A DNA stretch of 28,091 nt. It comes from DATDCY01 sp031406795 [NCBI: Candidatus Rokuibacteriota bacterium] (GTDB lineage: Bacteria > JAUVQV01). Position 1 is the first letter of the stretch, and each line of letters opens with the position of its first letter. Made by a program: the position numbers and the translations under genes. The notes under the pieces were generated by a model. It had not been told where the DNA came from, ran no database searches, and was given only the letters and a program-made list of their open reading frames with translations. This document shows positions 15,853 to 24,085 of the stretch, piece by piece. The stretch is from the NCBI GenBank assembly GCA_031406795.1, contig JANOHV010000091.1, positions 1 through 28,091 of the forward strand, in the 5' to 3' direction.

Positions 15853-16230
15853 TCAAACGCCCGTCAGCGGCCGGATCTCGACACGCGCGGCAGCGAGGCG
15901 GCGGTACAGGTCGCGCCGCCGCGCCAGGGGCAGCCAGTCGTAGAGAAAAATCTCGGCGGGCCGCCAGTTTGCCACCCACCCGAAGATCAGCAGGCCTTCC
16001 TGGATGAGGTGCCCGGCGAGAAGGTAGGTGGTGATCAGGTGCCCGGCGAGCAGGCAGAACGAGAGGACCGAGAGCCCGACGACGAGAGCGCGGCGGCCGA
16101 GCCGGAAGAGTTCCTTGATGTCTCTGCCCAAGACGGCGCCCCGGTAGGCGAAATAGTTCCGGATCGCCTCCTCGAGGCTCAGGGCGCTCTCCTTGCGGGC
16201 CTCCTCCTCGGGAAGGTGGATGACGATCAT
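15853..16230 (-). CDS. Conserved hypothetical membrane protein, 5' part out of frame
   Basis: From ATG 16230 the frame gives 125 residues, with a membrane region near residues 49-85 (VVGLSVLSFCLLAGHLITTY) and Arg-rich flanks. The same frame has good coding sense for about 60 codons further upstream (NELSIELRVKDPRQLFNYLD, AEEYIVGWALELP) but no ATG, GTG or TTG there before TGA at about 16414. The neighbouring frame offers ATG 16421 and would join after a single inserted base in the CCCCTT run near 16405. So the true gene is probably 15853-16421 with one frameshift, real or a sequencing error. A 30-bp imperfect tandem repeat (LLAGHLI twice) sits in the membrane segment. I do not recognise the family. 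Confidence 0.6.
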   Translation of the reverse strand: MIVIHLPEEEARKESALSLEEAIRNYFAYRGAVLGRDIKELFRLGRRALVVGLSVLSFCLLAGHLITTYLLAGHLIQEGLLIFGWVANWRPAEIFLYDWLPLARRRDLYRRLAAARVEIRPLTGV

Positions 16231-16512
16231 AAAGCCTGCGTCCCGCGGCAGCTCCAGGGCCCAGCCGACGATGTACTCCTCGGCGTCGTCGTCGAGGTCT
16301 TTGGCACGGAAAGGCGAAGGGTCAAGATAGTTGAAGAGCTGGCGGGGGTCCTTGACGCGCAGTTCGATCGACAGCTCGTTGCCTGCCCCGGCCCCGTCAA
16401 GGGGTGTTCACCAGAGATCATGGAAAGCCTCGTGATGCCGGTTTATCCCGCCGAACCCGCTTGTAGAGTTCCATCGCGACGAAGACCACTCTTTGCATCG
16501 AAAGCCTAGTGG

Positions 16513-17412
16513 CTACCCGAAGAACTGGTTCTTGGCTGCTTCGGCGATGGCCACCACCGCGGGATGCCTGAGCTTTTTTTCCACCGAGATGGCGTAGAAC
16601 CGTTCCTTCTGACCATCGACAAGCCCGATTTCCCTGACGCCATATTGTTTTGCTATTTCGCTCCGGATGATCGCCGGGGCGGCGAATACGCCGAGACCCT
16701 GCTGGCCGAACACTTTCAACAACGCACTGTCATCGAATTCGCCGACGATGCGCGGACGGATGTCATGAGCATCAAACCAGTTGGTCAGCAGTCCCCTCAG
16801 CGCCGTACCAGCGGTCGGCAGCAGGAACGGCGCGGTTTGCAGCGAGGCGGGAAAGTCCCGGCGGTATTTCTTTGCAAGCGAATCTACAGCGAACAGAATG
16901 ATATCGCTTTCCCTGAGAAGATGGTTGTAGGCCCGCACTTTAACCGAGGATCCGACGGGTGTGTCGGTCAACACGACATCGAGATTGTGGATGCTCAGTT
17001 CGGCGAGGAGTCGGTCGGGCCGGTTCTCGTGGCAGATGAGTTGAACGTCATCGGACAGACCCAAGACAGGCATCAGAAACTTCTTGGCCAGAAGCTTCGG
17101 AAACACCTCGGCAATCCCGACATGGACCTTGAGCGGTCTTTTCGCCGGCTGATCCCGCAGTGAATCGAAAATCTCCCGTCCCAAAAGAAAGATCTCCTCC
17201 GCGTACCGGTAGACGACGTGGCCGGCATCGGTCAAGACGAGCTTCCGGCCCTGACGTTCAAAGAGCTTGTGCCCGAGCGCTTCTTCCAGGCGTCCGATCT
17301 GCGTGCTGATCGTGGAGGGAGACAAGCGCAGATTGTCCGCAGCTTTTGTCAGTCCTCCCTGTTTAGCAACCATCCAGAAGTACTGCAGGTGATGATAGTT
17401 CAACCAGTCCAT
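16513..17412 (-). CDS. nhaR: NhaR-type LysR transcriptional regulator
   Basis: This roughly 299-residue protein has an N-terminal winged HTH (NYHHLQYFWMVAKQGGLTKA, then STISTQIGRLEEALGHKLF) and the LysR substrate-binding domain. It resembles E. coli NhaR throughout: the NYxHLxYFW start, VYRYAEEIF, LNWFDAH-like LTNWFDAHDI, and GEFDDSALLKVFG. NhaR responds to Na+ and controls antiporter and stress genes in enterobacteria. No nhaA is in this window, so the target may differ here. ATG 17412 aligns with the family start; ATG 17424 is possible. It is divergent from the HPF-like operon remnant. A broken copy lies at 3951-4127. Confidence 0.9.
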   Translation of the reverse strand: MDWLNYHHLQYFWMVAKQGGLTKAADNLRLSPSTISTQIGRLEEALGHKLFERQGRKLVLTDAGHVVYRYAEEIFLLGREIFDSLRDQPAKRPLKVHVGIAEVFPKLLAKKFLMPVLGLSDDVQLICHENRPDRLLAELSIHNLDVVLTDTPVGSSVKVRAYNHLLRESDIILFAVDSLAKKYRRDFPASLQTAPFLLPTAGTALRGLLTNWFDAHDIRPRIVGEFDDSALLKVFGQQGLGVFAAPAIIRSEIAKQYGVREIGLVDGQKERFYAISVEKKLRHPAVVAIAEAAKNQFFG

Positions 17413-17432
17413 GCCGCTGATCATTATTCGCT

Positions 17433-17553
17433 TTTATCAAACAGTCAAGTCCAAATTAGGAAATGGACCGAAACGTGCGGACCCGCTATGTTCGTCGCTG
17501 ATGGATACGGCAGGTCGGCGTCCGTTACCGCGCGGGTTTGAGGTTTTCATGGC
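17433..17553. promoter_or_regulatory. Conserved divergent control region, copy 2
   Basis: This gap between nhaR and the HPF fragment matches 4140-4266 along nearly its whole length, including TCAAACAGTCAA, ATTAGGAAATGGACCGAAA and CCGCGCGGGTTTGAGGT. It should contain the nhaR promoter and the operator for the divergent operon. Because copy 1 lacks a working regulator gene, this NhaR may act on both regions. Confidence 0.4.
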
Positions 17554-17816
17554 ATGAGGATACTCGTTCGGCATCCCGCCGGTGATGCAGACGCCAGACT
17601 GGCGTCACATGCCGAAAAGCTTCTGCGACGGGTGCTCGATCGTTACTGCCTGTCGGTCGACCGTGTCCAGGTGAGGCTGAACACGTCGGCGAACGCCGAA
17701 GGGGCGCTCAATTCGCGGTGCCGGCTCCGAAACTGCATGGTTGGTACTACGACATCGGCACCGGAAAAATATTTTCGTATAACCCCGGGAACGATGAATT
17801 CGAGGCGATCTCGTGA
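17554..17816 (+). pseudogene. HPF-like 5' fragment fused to carbonic anhydrase 3' end
   Basis: Codons 1-58 repeat the HPF-like protein of 4267 almost exactly (MRILVRHPAGDAD, SHAEKLLRRVLDRYC). Near 17730 the sequence switches to the last 80 bp of the carbonic anhydrase gene, including TACTACGACATCGGCACCGG and its TGA at about 17814-17816. The two parts are in different frames. The PEP carboxylase and PurE genes and most of the carbonic anhydrase gene, about 2.7 kb, are missing between them. It is a deletion scar of a second copy of the operon, with no functional product expected. Confidence 0.85.
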
Positions 17817-17861
17817 GAGCTGCCGGCATCAGCGGGTTGCGGCAACCCAAGGAGGCATGAA

Positions 17862-18710
17862 ATGAACGGAGTGCGAACGACGGTTCTCATGGTCGCCCTG
17901 ACCCTGATGTTGGTGTTCGTCGGCGGGCTGATCGGCGGGAGATCGGGCATGACCATCGCCCTGGTCATGGCCTTCGGCATGAACTTCGTCAGCTACTGGT
18001 TCAGCGACAAGATCATTCTCAAGATGTATCGTGCGCGGGAGGTCGGCGCGGCTGAAGCCCCGGAGCTTTACGCAACGGTCGGCAGGCTCGCCCGCAAGGC
18101 GGAAATTCCCCTGCCGAAGGTGTACGTCATGGACGAGGACCAGCCGAACGCTTTCGCGACGGGGAGAAATCCCGAGCATGGCGTCGTTGCCGTCACGACC
18201 GGCCTCATGAGGATCCTCTCGCGGGAAGAGCTCGAAGGGGTTCTCGCGCACGAGCTGGCCCACATCAAGAACCGGGATATTCTCGTGGCGACGGTCGCCG
18301 CCGCGATCGCGGGCGCGATCAGTTACCTCGCGCAGATGGCGCAGTGGGCCGCGCTCTTCGGCGGACGCCGGGATGACGATGGCGAAGGAAGCAATCCCGT
18401 CGCGGCTCTGGTCATGATGATCGTGGGCCCGCTTGCCGCCATGGTGATCCAGATGGCCATCTCCCGCTCACGCGAGTACGGCGCGGACGCGGGCGGGGCG
18501 GAGATTTCCGGCACCCCGCGCCAGCTTGCGAACGCCCTGCGGAAATTGCACGCCGCCTCCCGCAGCATCCCGATGCACGCCAACCCGGCAACGGCCCACA
18601 TGTTCATCGTGAGCCCCCTTTCCGGTGGCGGCATGTTCAAGCTCTTCAGCACCCATCCGCCCATGGAAGAGCGGATCGCCAGGCTGGAATCAATGCGACC
18701 AGGTGCATAA
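17862..18710 (+). CDS. htpX: Membrane zinc protease HtpX (M48B)
   Basis: HtpX is an inner-membrane metalloprotease that removes damaged membrane proteins. The 282-residue length is typical. Two N-terminal membrane helices (7-26 and 29-46) precede the soluble part. The zinc motif HELAH is at residues 130-134, the third zinc ligand Glu205 lies in SREYGADA, and NAFATGRNP is the family motif before the active site. ATG 17862 follows AAGGAGG. It lies just after the collapsed operon remnant and may use its promoter. The zinc-ribbon gene follows after 68 bp. Confidence 0.95.
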   Translation: MNGVRTTVLMVALTLMLVFVGGLIGGRSGMTIALVMAFGMNFVSYWFSDKIILKMYRAREVGAAEAPELYATVGRLARKAEIPLPKVYVMDEDQPNAFATGRNPEHGVVAVTTGLMRILSREELEGVLAHELAHIKNRDILVATVAAAIAGAISYLAQMAQWAALFGGRRDDDGEGSNPVAALVMMIVGPLAAMVIQMAISRSREYGADAGGAEISGTPRQLANALRKLHAASRSIPMHANPATAHMFIVSPLSGGGMFKLFSTHPPMEERIARLESMRPGA

Positions 18711-18778
18711 CCAGGAAGCGTCATCAAGATGGTGGCGGTCTTCCAGCGATTGGCAGCAGGACGAGGGGGGCGGTGCAG

Positions 18779-19078
18779 ATGAAACCAAGCAGAAGCGAAG
18801 AGGAGTACATTGCGCGACAGCAGTTCGAGCTGCTGAAGAAGTCTGAAGCGGAGAAGCGGAGGCAGTTGACGGAGGCCGAGCAGAAGGCGGCACAGGAACT
18901 GCATTGGATGAAATGCCCCAAGTGCGGCATGAGCCTGGTGGAGGTCGAATACAGGAAGATCAAGGTGGACAAGTGTTCTTACTGCGGCGGCATCTGGCTC
19001 GACGCCGGCGAGATGGAGCACGTCGCCAAGATCGACAAGACTAGCCTGGACAAGCTCTTCAGCGTCTTCAAGAGGTGA
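18779..19078 (+). CDS. TFIIB-type zinc-ribbon protein (zf-TFIIB)
   Basis: This 99-residue protein has a charged helical N-terminus, probably a coiled coil (EEEYIARQQFELLKKSEAEK), then a zinc ribbon. The ribbon is CPKCG paired with CSYCGGIWLDAGE, the hallmark of the zf-TFIIB family (PF13453). These are small bacterial proteins of unknown role, probably binding nucleic acid or protein. ATG 18779 is preceded by a purine-rich GAGGGGGGCGG; GTG 18773 is less likely. It is probably cotranscribed with htpX. Confidence 0.9.
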   Translation: MKPSRSEEEYIARQQFELLKKSEAEKRRQLTEAEQKAAQELHWMKCPKCGMSLVEVEYRKIKVDKCSYCGGIWLDAGEMEHVAKIDKTSLDKLFSVFKR

Positions 19079-19193
19079 TCTTCAAGCCCGGCGCCGGCGC
19101 GGTCGCTTCGCGGGAACTTCAACCGGGCGCGGGTGTCAAAAAGACAGATGAGTATTCTTAACAGGGCCCTGCCGACCGCAGGCATTTGCCACA

Positions 19194-19634
19194 ATGTCCG
19201 CTAAAGTGTTTTGGAAGTCACCGGTGGGGGTGCGCCTGCTGGTTGTCGCGTTGGCGGTCTTGTCTCTGGGGTCCCCCTGGCTCGCCGGCAGGGGCGATTG
19301 CCGGGAGCCCGGATGCATCACGGAGAGCGCGCCCTTCCTTGTCCCCGAGGTATTTGCGCCCCCCGGAGCGCTTCCCTCTTGCTGCCCCCCCTCCTGCGAA
19401 ACTGAACCGAGCGGGGGATGCGCGCAGACGTGCGATCTTGTCCCGGAATCGATCTCCGGACGGCAGCCCCAGAGCATCCGCCAGGGAGCGGTTGAACCGC
19501 GGTCCCTGGCTTTCGCCGCCGCTGTCGGCCCCGATGCCGTGCTTGCCGCAGGTTCACTGCGCACGCCCGCCGACGGACCGCCCGCTCCCTCATCCGCCCC
19601 CCTGTTCATCAGGCACAAGTCCCTCATCCGCTAA
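19194..19634 (+). CDS. Hypothetical exported cysteine- and proline-rich protein
   Basis: This 146-residue frame has an N-terminal hydrophobic segment (VRLLVVALAVLSLGSPWLAG, residues 13-32) fitting a signal peptide. A short region with seven cysteines follows (CREPGC, CCPPSC, CAQTC), then a Pro/Ala-rich tail ending PLFIRHKSLIR. I do not recognise a family. Small Cys/Pro-rich exported proteins with such tails do occur ahead of metal-efflux operons. The gene is followed after 165 bp by the ABC permease. The start has no clear ribosome-binding site, so it may not be translated efficiently. Confidence 0.5.
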   Translation: MSAKVFWKSPVGVRLLVVALAVLSLGSPWLAGRGDCREPGCITESAPFLVPEVFAPPGALPSCCPPSCETEPSGGCAQTCDLVPESISGRQPQSIRQGAVEPRSLAFAAAVGPDAVLAAGSLRTPADGPPAPSSAPLFIRHKSLIR

Positions 19635-19799
19635 TTGTCCCGGGCGCCGTGCCGCCGCCGCGTCGAGCGGTGCCGGCGGGCGGCGCCCCTCTCGCCAGGC
19701 GATCTGTTTTTCAGTGATGCCGATGATCCGCGCGCGAACAGGAATGCGCATGGCTTTCGCGGGCGGGTACCACCAATCCGAACCGGAGGAAGGACGTAC

Positions 19800-20957
19800 A
19801 TGACGCTTACTGACATAACGTTGCTCAACCTGCGCCGGAGGAAGGCCCGGGCCGCCTTCGTGCTCGCCGCTCTCGCCATCGGGGTCGCCGCGGTTGTGGC
19901 CCTGGTATCCCTCTTCCGCTCGATGAGCCAGGGGATTCAGCACGGGATGGAGAAGTACGGTGCCAACATCATGGTGGTGCCCAGAACCGACACCCTGCCG
20001 CTGACCTATGCCGGGATGGACCTCGGCGGGGTCTCCTTCCGGGTGGAAGAGATTCGTCAGGAGGATGTCGATCGCATCCGCACGATACCCAGCGCGAAGG
20101 ACCTGGCCGTGGTCGGTCCCCTGCTTCTGGGGTCGGTTGATGCGGGAGGAACCCCGGCCGTTCTTGCCGGGTTCGACCTGACCACGGCAGAGGTGCTCAA
20201 ACCGTGGTGGCGGGTCGAGGGGCGGCTGCCGGGCTCCACCGAGGTGATGCTGGGAGCTGTTGCCGCGCGGTTGTTGAATGTCGCTCCGGGGGACCGGTTG
20301 CGGATAGGCGACTCATCCTACCCCGTGACCGGGACCCTGGCGGAGACCGGTTCCCAGGACGACAACCTGGTCATCTCTTCATTAGAGACAGCGCGAGCGA
20401 TTCTCGGCCGCCCGGGGGCGGTCTCGATGGTCGAGGTCGCCGCCCACTGCGCCGCCTGCCCGATCGAGGCGATCATGGCGGAGATCGAGCGGGTGCTGCC
20501 GACGGCCCGCGTGACCGCGATCAAGCAGGTCGTTGCCAGCCGCATGGCGGCACTGGAGCAGTTCGAGGGCTTCCTGATGGGAGTCTCGGGGATCCTGCTT
20601 TTCGTCGGCAGCCTGATCGTTTTCGTCACCGTGACCGCAAGCGTCAGGGAGCGCACGGCCGAGATCGGGGTCTTTCGCGCCATCGGCTTCCGGCGCTCGG
20701 CCATCATGGGCGTCATCCTCGGGGAGGCGGCGATCATCTCTGCTCTGGCCGGTGTCGCCGGCTACGCGGTCGGCCTGGGTGGAGCGCGACTGCTGGCGCC
20801 GCTGTTCCAGGGCGGGGCGCAGGCAGCCTGGGAGTTCGACCCGGTGCTGCCTCTTGCGGCGGTGACGCTCTCGGTCGCCCTCGGCCTCCTGGCGAGCCTT
20901 GTCCCCGCCATCCAGGCCTCCCGGCTCGACCCCACCATGGCTTTACGAACCCTGTGA
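19800..20957 (+). CDS. MacB/FtsX-type ABC transporter permease
   Basis: This 385-residue protein has the MacB-type topology. One N-terminal helix (20-40) precedes a periplasmic core domain of about 210 residues. Three C-terminal helices follow (about 259-281, 303-330 and 350-375), with ASVRERTAEIGVFRAIGFRRS between the second and third. Transporters of this type drive extrusion or mechanical work on periplasmic or membrane substrates and do not move solutes through a channel. An unusual His-Cys-x2-Cys-Pro (H216, C217, C220) sits in the periplasmic domain. ATG 19800 follows GGAGGAAGG. It pairs with the ATPase 17 bp downstream. Confidence 0.9.
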   Translation: MTLTDITLLNLRRRKARAAFVLAALAIGVAAVVALVSLFRSMSQGIQHGMEKYGANIMVVPRTDTLPLTYAGMDLGGVSFRVEEIRQEDVDRIRTIPSAKDLAVVGPLLLGSVDAGGTPAVLAGFDLTTAEVLKPWWRVEGRLPGSTEVMLGAVAARLLNVAPGDRLRIGDSSYPVTGTLAETGSQDDNLVISSLETARAILGRPGAVSMVEVAAHCAACPIEAIMAEIERVLPTARVTAIKQVVASRMAALEQFEGFLMGVSGILLFVGSLIVFVTVTASVRERTAEIGVFRAIGFRRSAIMGVILGEAAIISALAGVAGYAVGLGGARLLAPLFQGGAQAAWEFDPVLPLAAVTLSVALGLLASLVPAIQASRLDPTMALRTL

Positions 20958-20974
20958 GAAGCGGAGGAATGCAC

Positions 20975-21709
20975 ATGAATTTTCTAACTGCCTGCAACCT
21001 GGGCAAGCGCTACGGTGAGGGCCCCTCTGCAGTGGAAGCGGTTCGCGGCGTCGATCTCTCGGTCGGCCGCGGCGAGTTCGTGGCGGTGATGGGCCCCTCC
21101 GGCTCCGGCAAGTCCACGCTGCTCGCGATGCTCGGGGCGCTCTCCACTCCCAGCGGGGGGAGCTACACGGTCGACGGCGCCGACATCGGCGCGCTCGATT
21201 CCGAGCAGCGGGCCGATTTCCGGCGGGACACCCTGGGCTTCGTCTTCCAGAGCTTCCACCTCCTGCCGGCTCTGACCTTGTTGGAGAACGTGATGCTGCC
21301 GCTGTCGGTGGTTTCCGGAAACCGGGCGGACAAGACCGCCCGGGCCCGGGCGGCTCTGGAACGGGTCGGACTCGCCGACAAAGGCGGCCGGTTGCCGGGG
21401 GAAGTTTCCGGCGGCGAGGCGGAGCGCGCCGCGGTGGCGCGGGCGATCGTCAACCGACCGCCTCTGCTCCTGGCGGACGAGCCCACCGGCAACCTCGACA
21501 GCAGCACGGGGCGCCACGTCATGGAACTGCTGGCGGGACTTTCCCGCGACGGGGTGACGGTAGTCATGGTGACTCACAGCAGCGAGTGCGCCCGCTATGC
21601 GCACCGCATCCTGCACATGTGCGACGGTCTGATCGCCCGGGAGGAGCAGGTGCAGCCCCGGTTCGATGCCATTCCCGCGCCCGAAACAGTTCTGGCCGCC
21701 GCATGCTGA
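20975..21709 (+). CDS. MacB/LolD-type ABC transporter ATP-binding protein
   Basis: This 244-residue nucleotide-binding subunit of the permease just upstream has Walker A GPSGSGKST (40-48), Q-loop FQSFHLLPALTLLENV, signature VSGGEAERAAVARA, Walker B LLADEPTGNLD and H-loop VTHSSE. The signature deviates from the usual SGGExQRVAIARA, with Ala-Glu where Arg-Gln is common. Of two nearby ATGs, 20975 is chosen because GGAGGA lies 8 bp before it and only 2 bp before 20969. A longer open frame reaching back into the permease gene is an out-of-frame extension. Confidence 0.93.
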   Translation: MNFLTACNLGKRYGEGPSAVEAVRGVDLSVGRGEFVAVMGPSGSGKSTLLAMLGALSTPSGGSYTVDGADIGALDSEQRADFRRDTLGFVFQSFHLLPALTLLENVMLPLSVVSGNRADKTARARAALERVGLADKGGRLPGEVSGGEAERAAVARAIVNRPPLLLADEPTGNLDSSTGRHVMELLAGLSRDGVTVVMVTHSSECARYAHRILHMCDGLIAREEQVQPRFDAIPAPETVLAAAC

Positions 21710-21747
21710 TGGCGGCCGCCAAGGCTACGACAACAAGGAGGAATCCG

Positions 21748-22149
21748 ATGAAGAAGATGCTGATCATTGCGGCGGCGGTCCTGGTCGGGGCCGCTGGGCT
21801 GGCCTGGAGCTTCTCCTCGCCCGAAGGGGTCGGTGTCTCCAAGATCAAGGCCAATCCCGAACGGTACGTCGGCAAGCTGAAGATCCTCGGGCTGACCGGA
21901 CGGACGGATGCGAATCAGGGCCTGCTGGAGATCGCCGACGAGAAGGCCTGCTGCACCCTGGTGCTTGACGTGCCGCTCACCACCGAACAGCAGGCGCTGC
22001 ACAAGTCGGAGTTCCTCTATGCGGGAACGTTGCCCGAAAAAGGGACGCCACTGGAAATCCTCGGCACTCTGCGTCAGGTGGGGGCGGGGTACGCCTTCAA
22101 GGTCACCCGCGTCAGCAGCGGGGGGAAGGTCATCATCAAACGGATTTAG
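21748..22149 (+). CDS. Exported small OB-fold-like protein
   Basis: This 133-residue protein has an N-terminal signal or anchor segment (residues 4-22). The rest is strand-rich: VSKIKANPERYVGKLKILGLTG, a CC pair (C68-C69) in EIADEKACCTLVLD, then GTPLEILGTLRQVGAGYAFKVTRV. The pattern of a membrane-anchored domain that sets out what lies behind KANPERYVGK resembles CcmE-like or tRNA_anti-like OB folds that bind small ligands in the periplasm. It lacks the CcmE haem-binding His motif. ATG 21748 follows AAGGAGG. It lies in the ABC operon, so it may be the periplasmic partner of that transporter. Confidence 0.65.
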   Translation: MKKMLIIAAAVLVGAAGLAWSFSSPEGVGVSKIKANPERYVGKLKILGLTGRTDANQGLLEIADEKACCTLVLDVPLTTEQQALHKSEFLYAGTLPEKGTPLEILGTLRQVGAGYAFKVTRVSSGGKVIIKRI

Positions 22150-22152
22150 AGG

Positions 22153-22966
22153 ATGGTGCGCGCAAGTTGCCCGATGAGCGAGCCGACGCCGCGCTTCTGG
22201 AGCGTGTTCTTCGAGGTCTACGAGGCGCTGCCCCGCCAAGGCCCGGGCAAACGCGCCTGCGCCGCAAAGGCTCTCGGGCTTTGCCGGGATCTGCCGGCGG
22301 CGCCGGCCGTGCTGGACCTTGGCTGCGGCGTCGGCGGACAGACACTCCACCTCGCTGGGCTCACCTCCGGGTCCATCGTCGCCCGGGACAGCCATGCCCC
22401 AAGCATCGAGAAGCTCCGGGCGACGGTCGCGGAGCGCGGGCTTTCGGCCCGCATCCGCCCGGTGGTCGGCGACATGGCGCACCTGGACTTCCCCCCCGGG
22501 GAACTTCGACCTTGTCTGGTCCGAGGGGGCGCTCTACAACGTCGGGATCGAAAGGGCCCTGCGGACGTGCAGCCCCCTGCTCGAGCCCGGCGGCTACGTC
22601 GCTTTCACCGATGCCGTCTGGAGAAAGGTACATCCCCCGCCGGAGGTGAAGGCGAGCTTCGATCTGGACTACCCGACCATGGGCCGGGTCCCAGACGTTC
22701 TGACAGCCATCGCGAGATGCGGGTTCTCGCTCGTCGGGCACTTCACCTTGCCGGACGAGGCTTGGTGGGATGACTTCTACTCCCCGATGCAGCGGCGGAT
22801 CGCGGAGTTGCGCGGCACGTACGCGGCTGACAGCGAGGCGCTGGCTGTGCTCGATCAGTTCGCGCAAGAGCCGGAGATGTACCGTTTGCACTCGGAGTAC
22901 TACGCCTACCTTCCGGCCTCTTCTTCCTCCTCTCCCACTTCGCCAACCTCCCTGGATCAACCTTGA
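22153..22966 (+). pseudogene. SAM-dependent class I methyltransferase, frameshifted and C-terminally replaced
   Basis: The first frame (from ATG 22153 or 22174) encodes SAM motif I, VLDLGCGVGGQTLHLA, then VVGDMAHLDFPPG. At the run of seven C and four G (22491-22501) the coding sense moves to the next frame: NFDLVWSEGALYNVG, LLEPGGYVAFTDAVW. One extra base explains this. It ends with EMYRLHSEYYAYLPASSSS; methyltransferases of this kind normally end near EYYAY-FFVLRR. The last residues here come from the adjoining XRE repeat element, which begins at about 22912. The frameshift may be real or a sequencing error, but the altered tail is independent of it. Confidence 0.8.
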
Positions 22967-23261
22967 GGCGCCGGGCCCTGGCCTCCTGACTTAGCCCGCG
23001 GTACCTCCGAATCCAGGTCAGCCGTTCCCCAGGCGTCCAGTCCGGGTCTTAAGGGGAGTAACCGAGGAATCCGATGATCTTCGGCCAGCAGTGGAAGGTC
23101 GGAGTGGCCTTCCCGCGCTCCCAGAGGTAAACGCAACACTCCGTCGTTCCGATTCGTTGCCCCACCTCCTGCTGGAGCAGTCCCAGCTCAAACCGTCTTT
23201 TCCTGAGGTGGTAGGCGATTGACCATAAGGGAGCATGTTGTTGATATGGTTCGGATTTCAT
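22912..23261 (-). pseudogene. Double-HTH XRE regulator gene, copy A (nonsense mutation)
   Basis: The minus strand encodes the XRE protein seen intact at 25868-26296. The first HTH is present (HLRKRRFELGLLQQEVGQRI), then WPKIIGFLGYSP. The phenylalanine codon of the family motif PFDPGW is TAA here, at about 23047. Beyond the stop the frame stays recognisable (DWTPGERLTWIRRYRGLSQE, VDPGRLAKWE), so the break is recent or suppressible. Its 3' end runs into the methyltransferase gene, so the 3' boundary is a junction and not a natural end. Divergent comM fragment A follows on the plus strand. Confidence 0.75.
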
Positions 23262-23305
23262 TGCTTTGAGAGTAAAACAGCAGAAAGGCAACGTAACGGT
23301 GCAAG

Positions 23306-23776
23306 TGCGGCTTCCGGGGGGATCGCCTGCATGCCTGTCGCTGCACTCCGCACGATGTGGACGAGTACCGTTCGCGTATTTCCGGGCCGCTGCTGGATCG
23401 CATCGACCTGCACGTCGAGGTACCGGCGTTGACATATGACGAAATCGCGTCGGCGCCGCAGGGGGAGGGGACTGCTGCAGTGAGAGCGCGGGTTGAGCGC
23501 GCGCGGGCGGCGCAACGCGAGCGCCTCAAGGGAGCGGCGATCTACTGCAACGCGCAGATGGGGGCGCGCGAGGTCCGGGAACATTGCCGCCACGACGAAG
23601 GCGGCGCCCGCCTGCTGGAAGGGGAGATGCGCGCGCTCGGACTCTCGGCGCGCGGCTATGCGCGGGTGTTGAAAGTTGCGCGGACGATCGCGGATCTGGC
23701 GGGTGAGCCGAAGATCGGCGCAACTCACGTCGCCGAAGCGATCCAGTATCGGGAGCAGCCGCGTCACATGGTTTGA
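23306..23776 (+). pseudogene. comM: C-terminal fragment of ComM/YifB (Mg-chelatase family), copy A
   Basis: The frame from TGC 23306 gives about 156 residues ending at the natural stop: CGFRGDRLHACRC, then YRSRISGPLLDRIDLHVEVP, GLSARGYARVLKVARTIADL and AEAIQYREQP. These are the C-terminal AAA+ and Mg_chelatase_C segments of ComM, a helicase-like factor in natural transformation. The first roughly 350 residues, including Walker A, are missing, and an in-frame TAA lies just before the fragment. It starts exactly where the divergent XRE gene begins. The same junction occurs in copy B at 26281. Confidence 0.85.
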
Positions 23777-23785
23777 TTCAGATGG

Positions 23786-24085
23786 TCACCCGTGGATCTT
23801 CACGCCTACGCGATCAATGTGCTCTCGGAGCGCTTGGGATTGGATGGCAACCATCGCCTTGACATCGAAGCGATACGGCAACGGCAGGTCTTCCAACTCG
23901 GCGGCGATCGCTTCGGCAGCCAACTCGTCTTCGATACCTTCGAGCGCCAAGTCGATATCTGAAGCCGGTGAGGCTGTGCCCTTGGCGCGTGAACCGAACA
24001 TGACGGCGCCGGTGATCTCTCCGTGACGTTTGAGTACCCCACGGATGAGATCCATCTCCCGATCCGACAGACCGAATCTCGCCAT
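23786..24085 (-). CDS. Minimal nucleotidyltransferase (MNT) antitoxin, HI0073 type
   Basis: This 99-residue protein has the MNT signature GSRAKGTASPASDIDLAL, the G-S-x(n)-D-x-D site of polymerase-beta-like nucleotidyltransferases, with SDID providing the metal-binding aspartates. In MNT/HEPN modules this protein is the antitoxin, in known cases adding AMP to the HEPN toxin. The ATG at 24085 overlaps the TGA of the upstream partner gene (TGATG), so translation is coupled. The start at TTG 24088 is not needed. Confidence 0.9.
   Translation of the reverse strand: MARFGLSDREMDLIRGVLKRHGEITGAVMFGSRAKGTASPASDIDLALEGIEDELAAEAIAAELEDLPLPYRFDVKAMVAIQSQALREHIDRVGVKIHG

Noticed and set aside
20204-20974. 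Long N-terminal extension of the ABC ATPase frame
   Set aside because: It lies out of frame inside the permease gene; ATG 20975 has the good ribosome-binding site and the family start.
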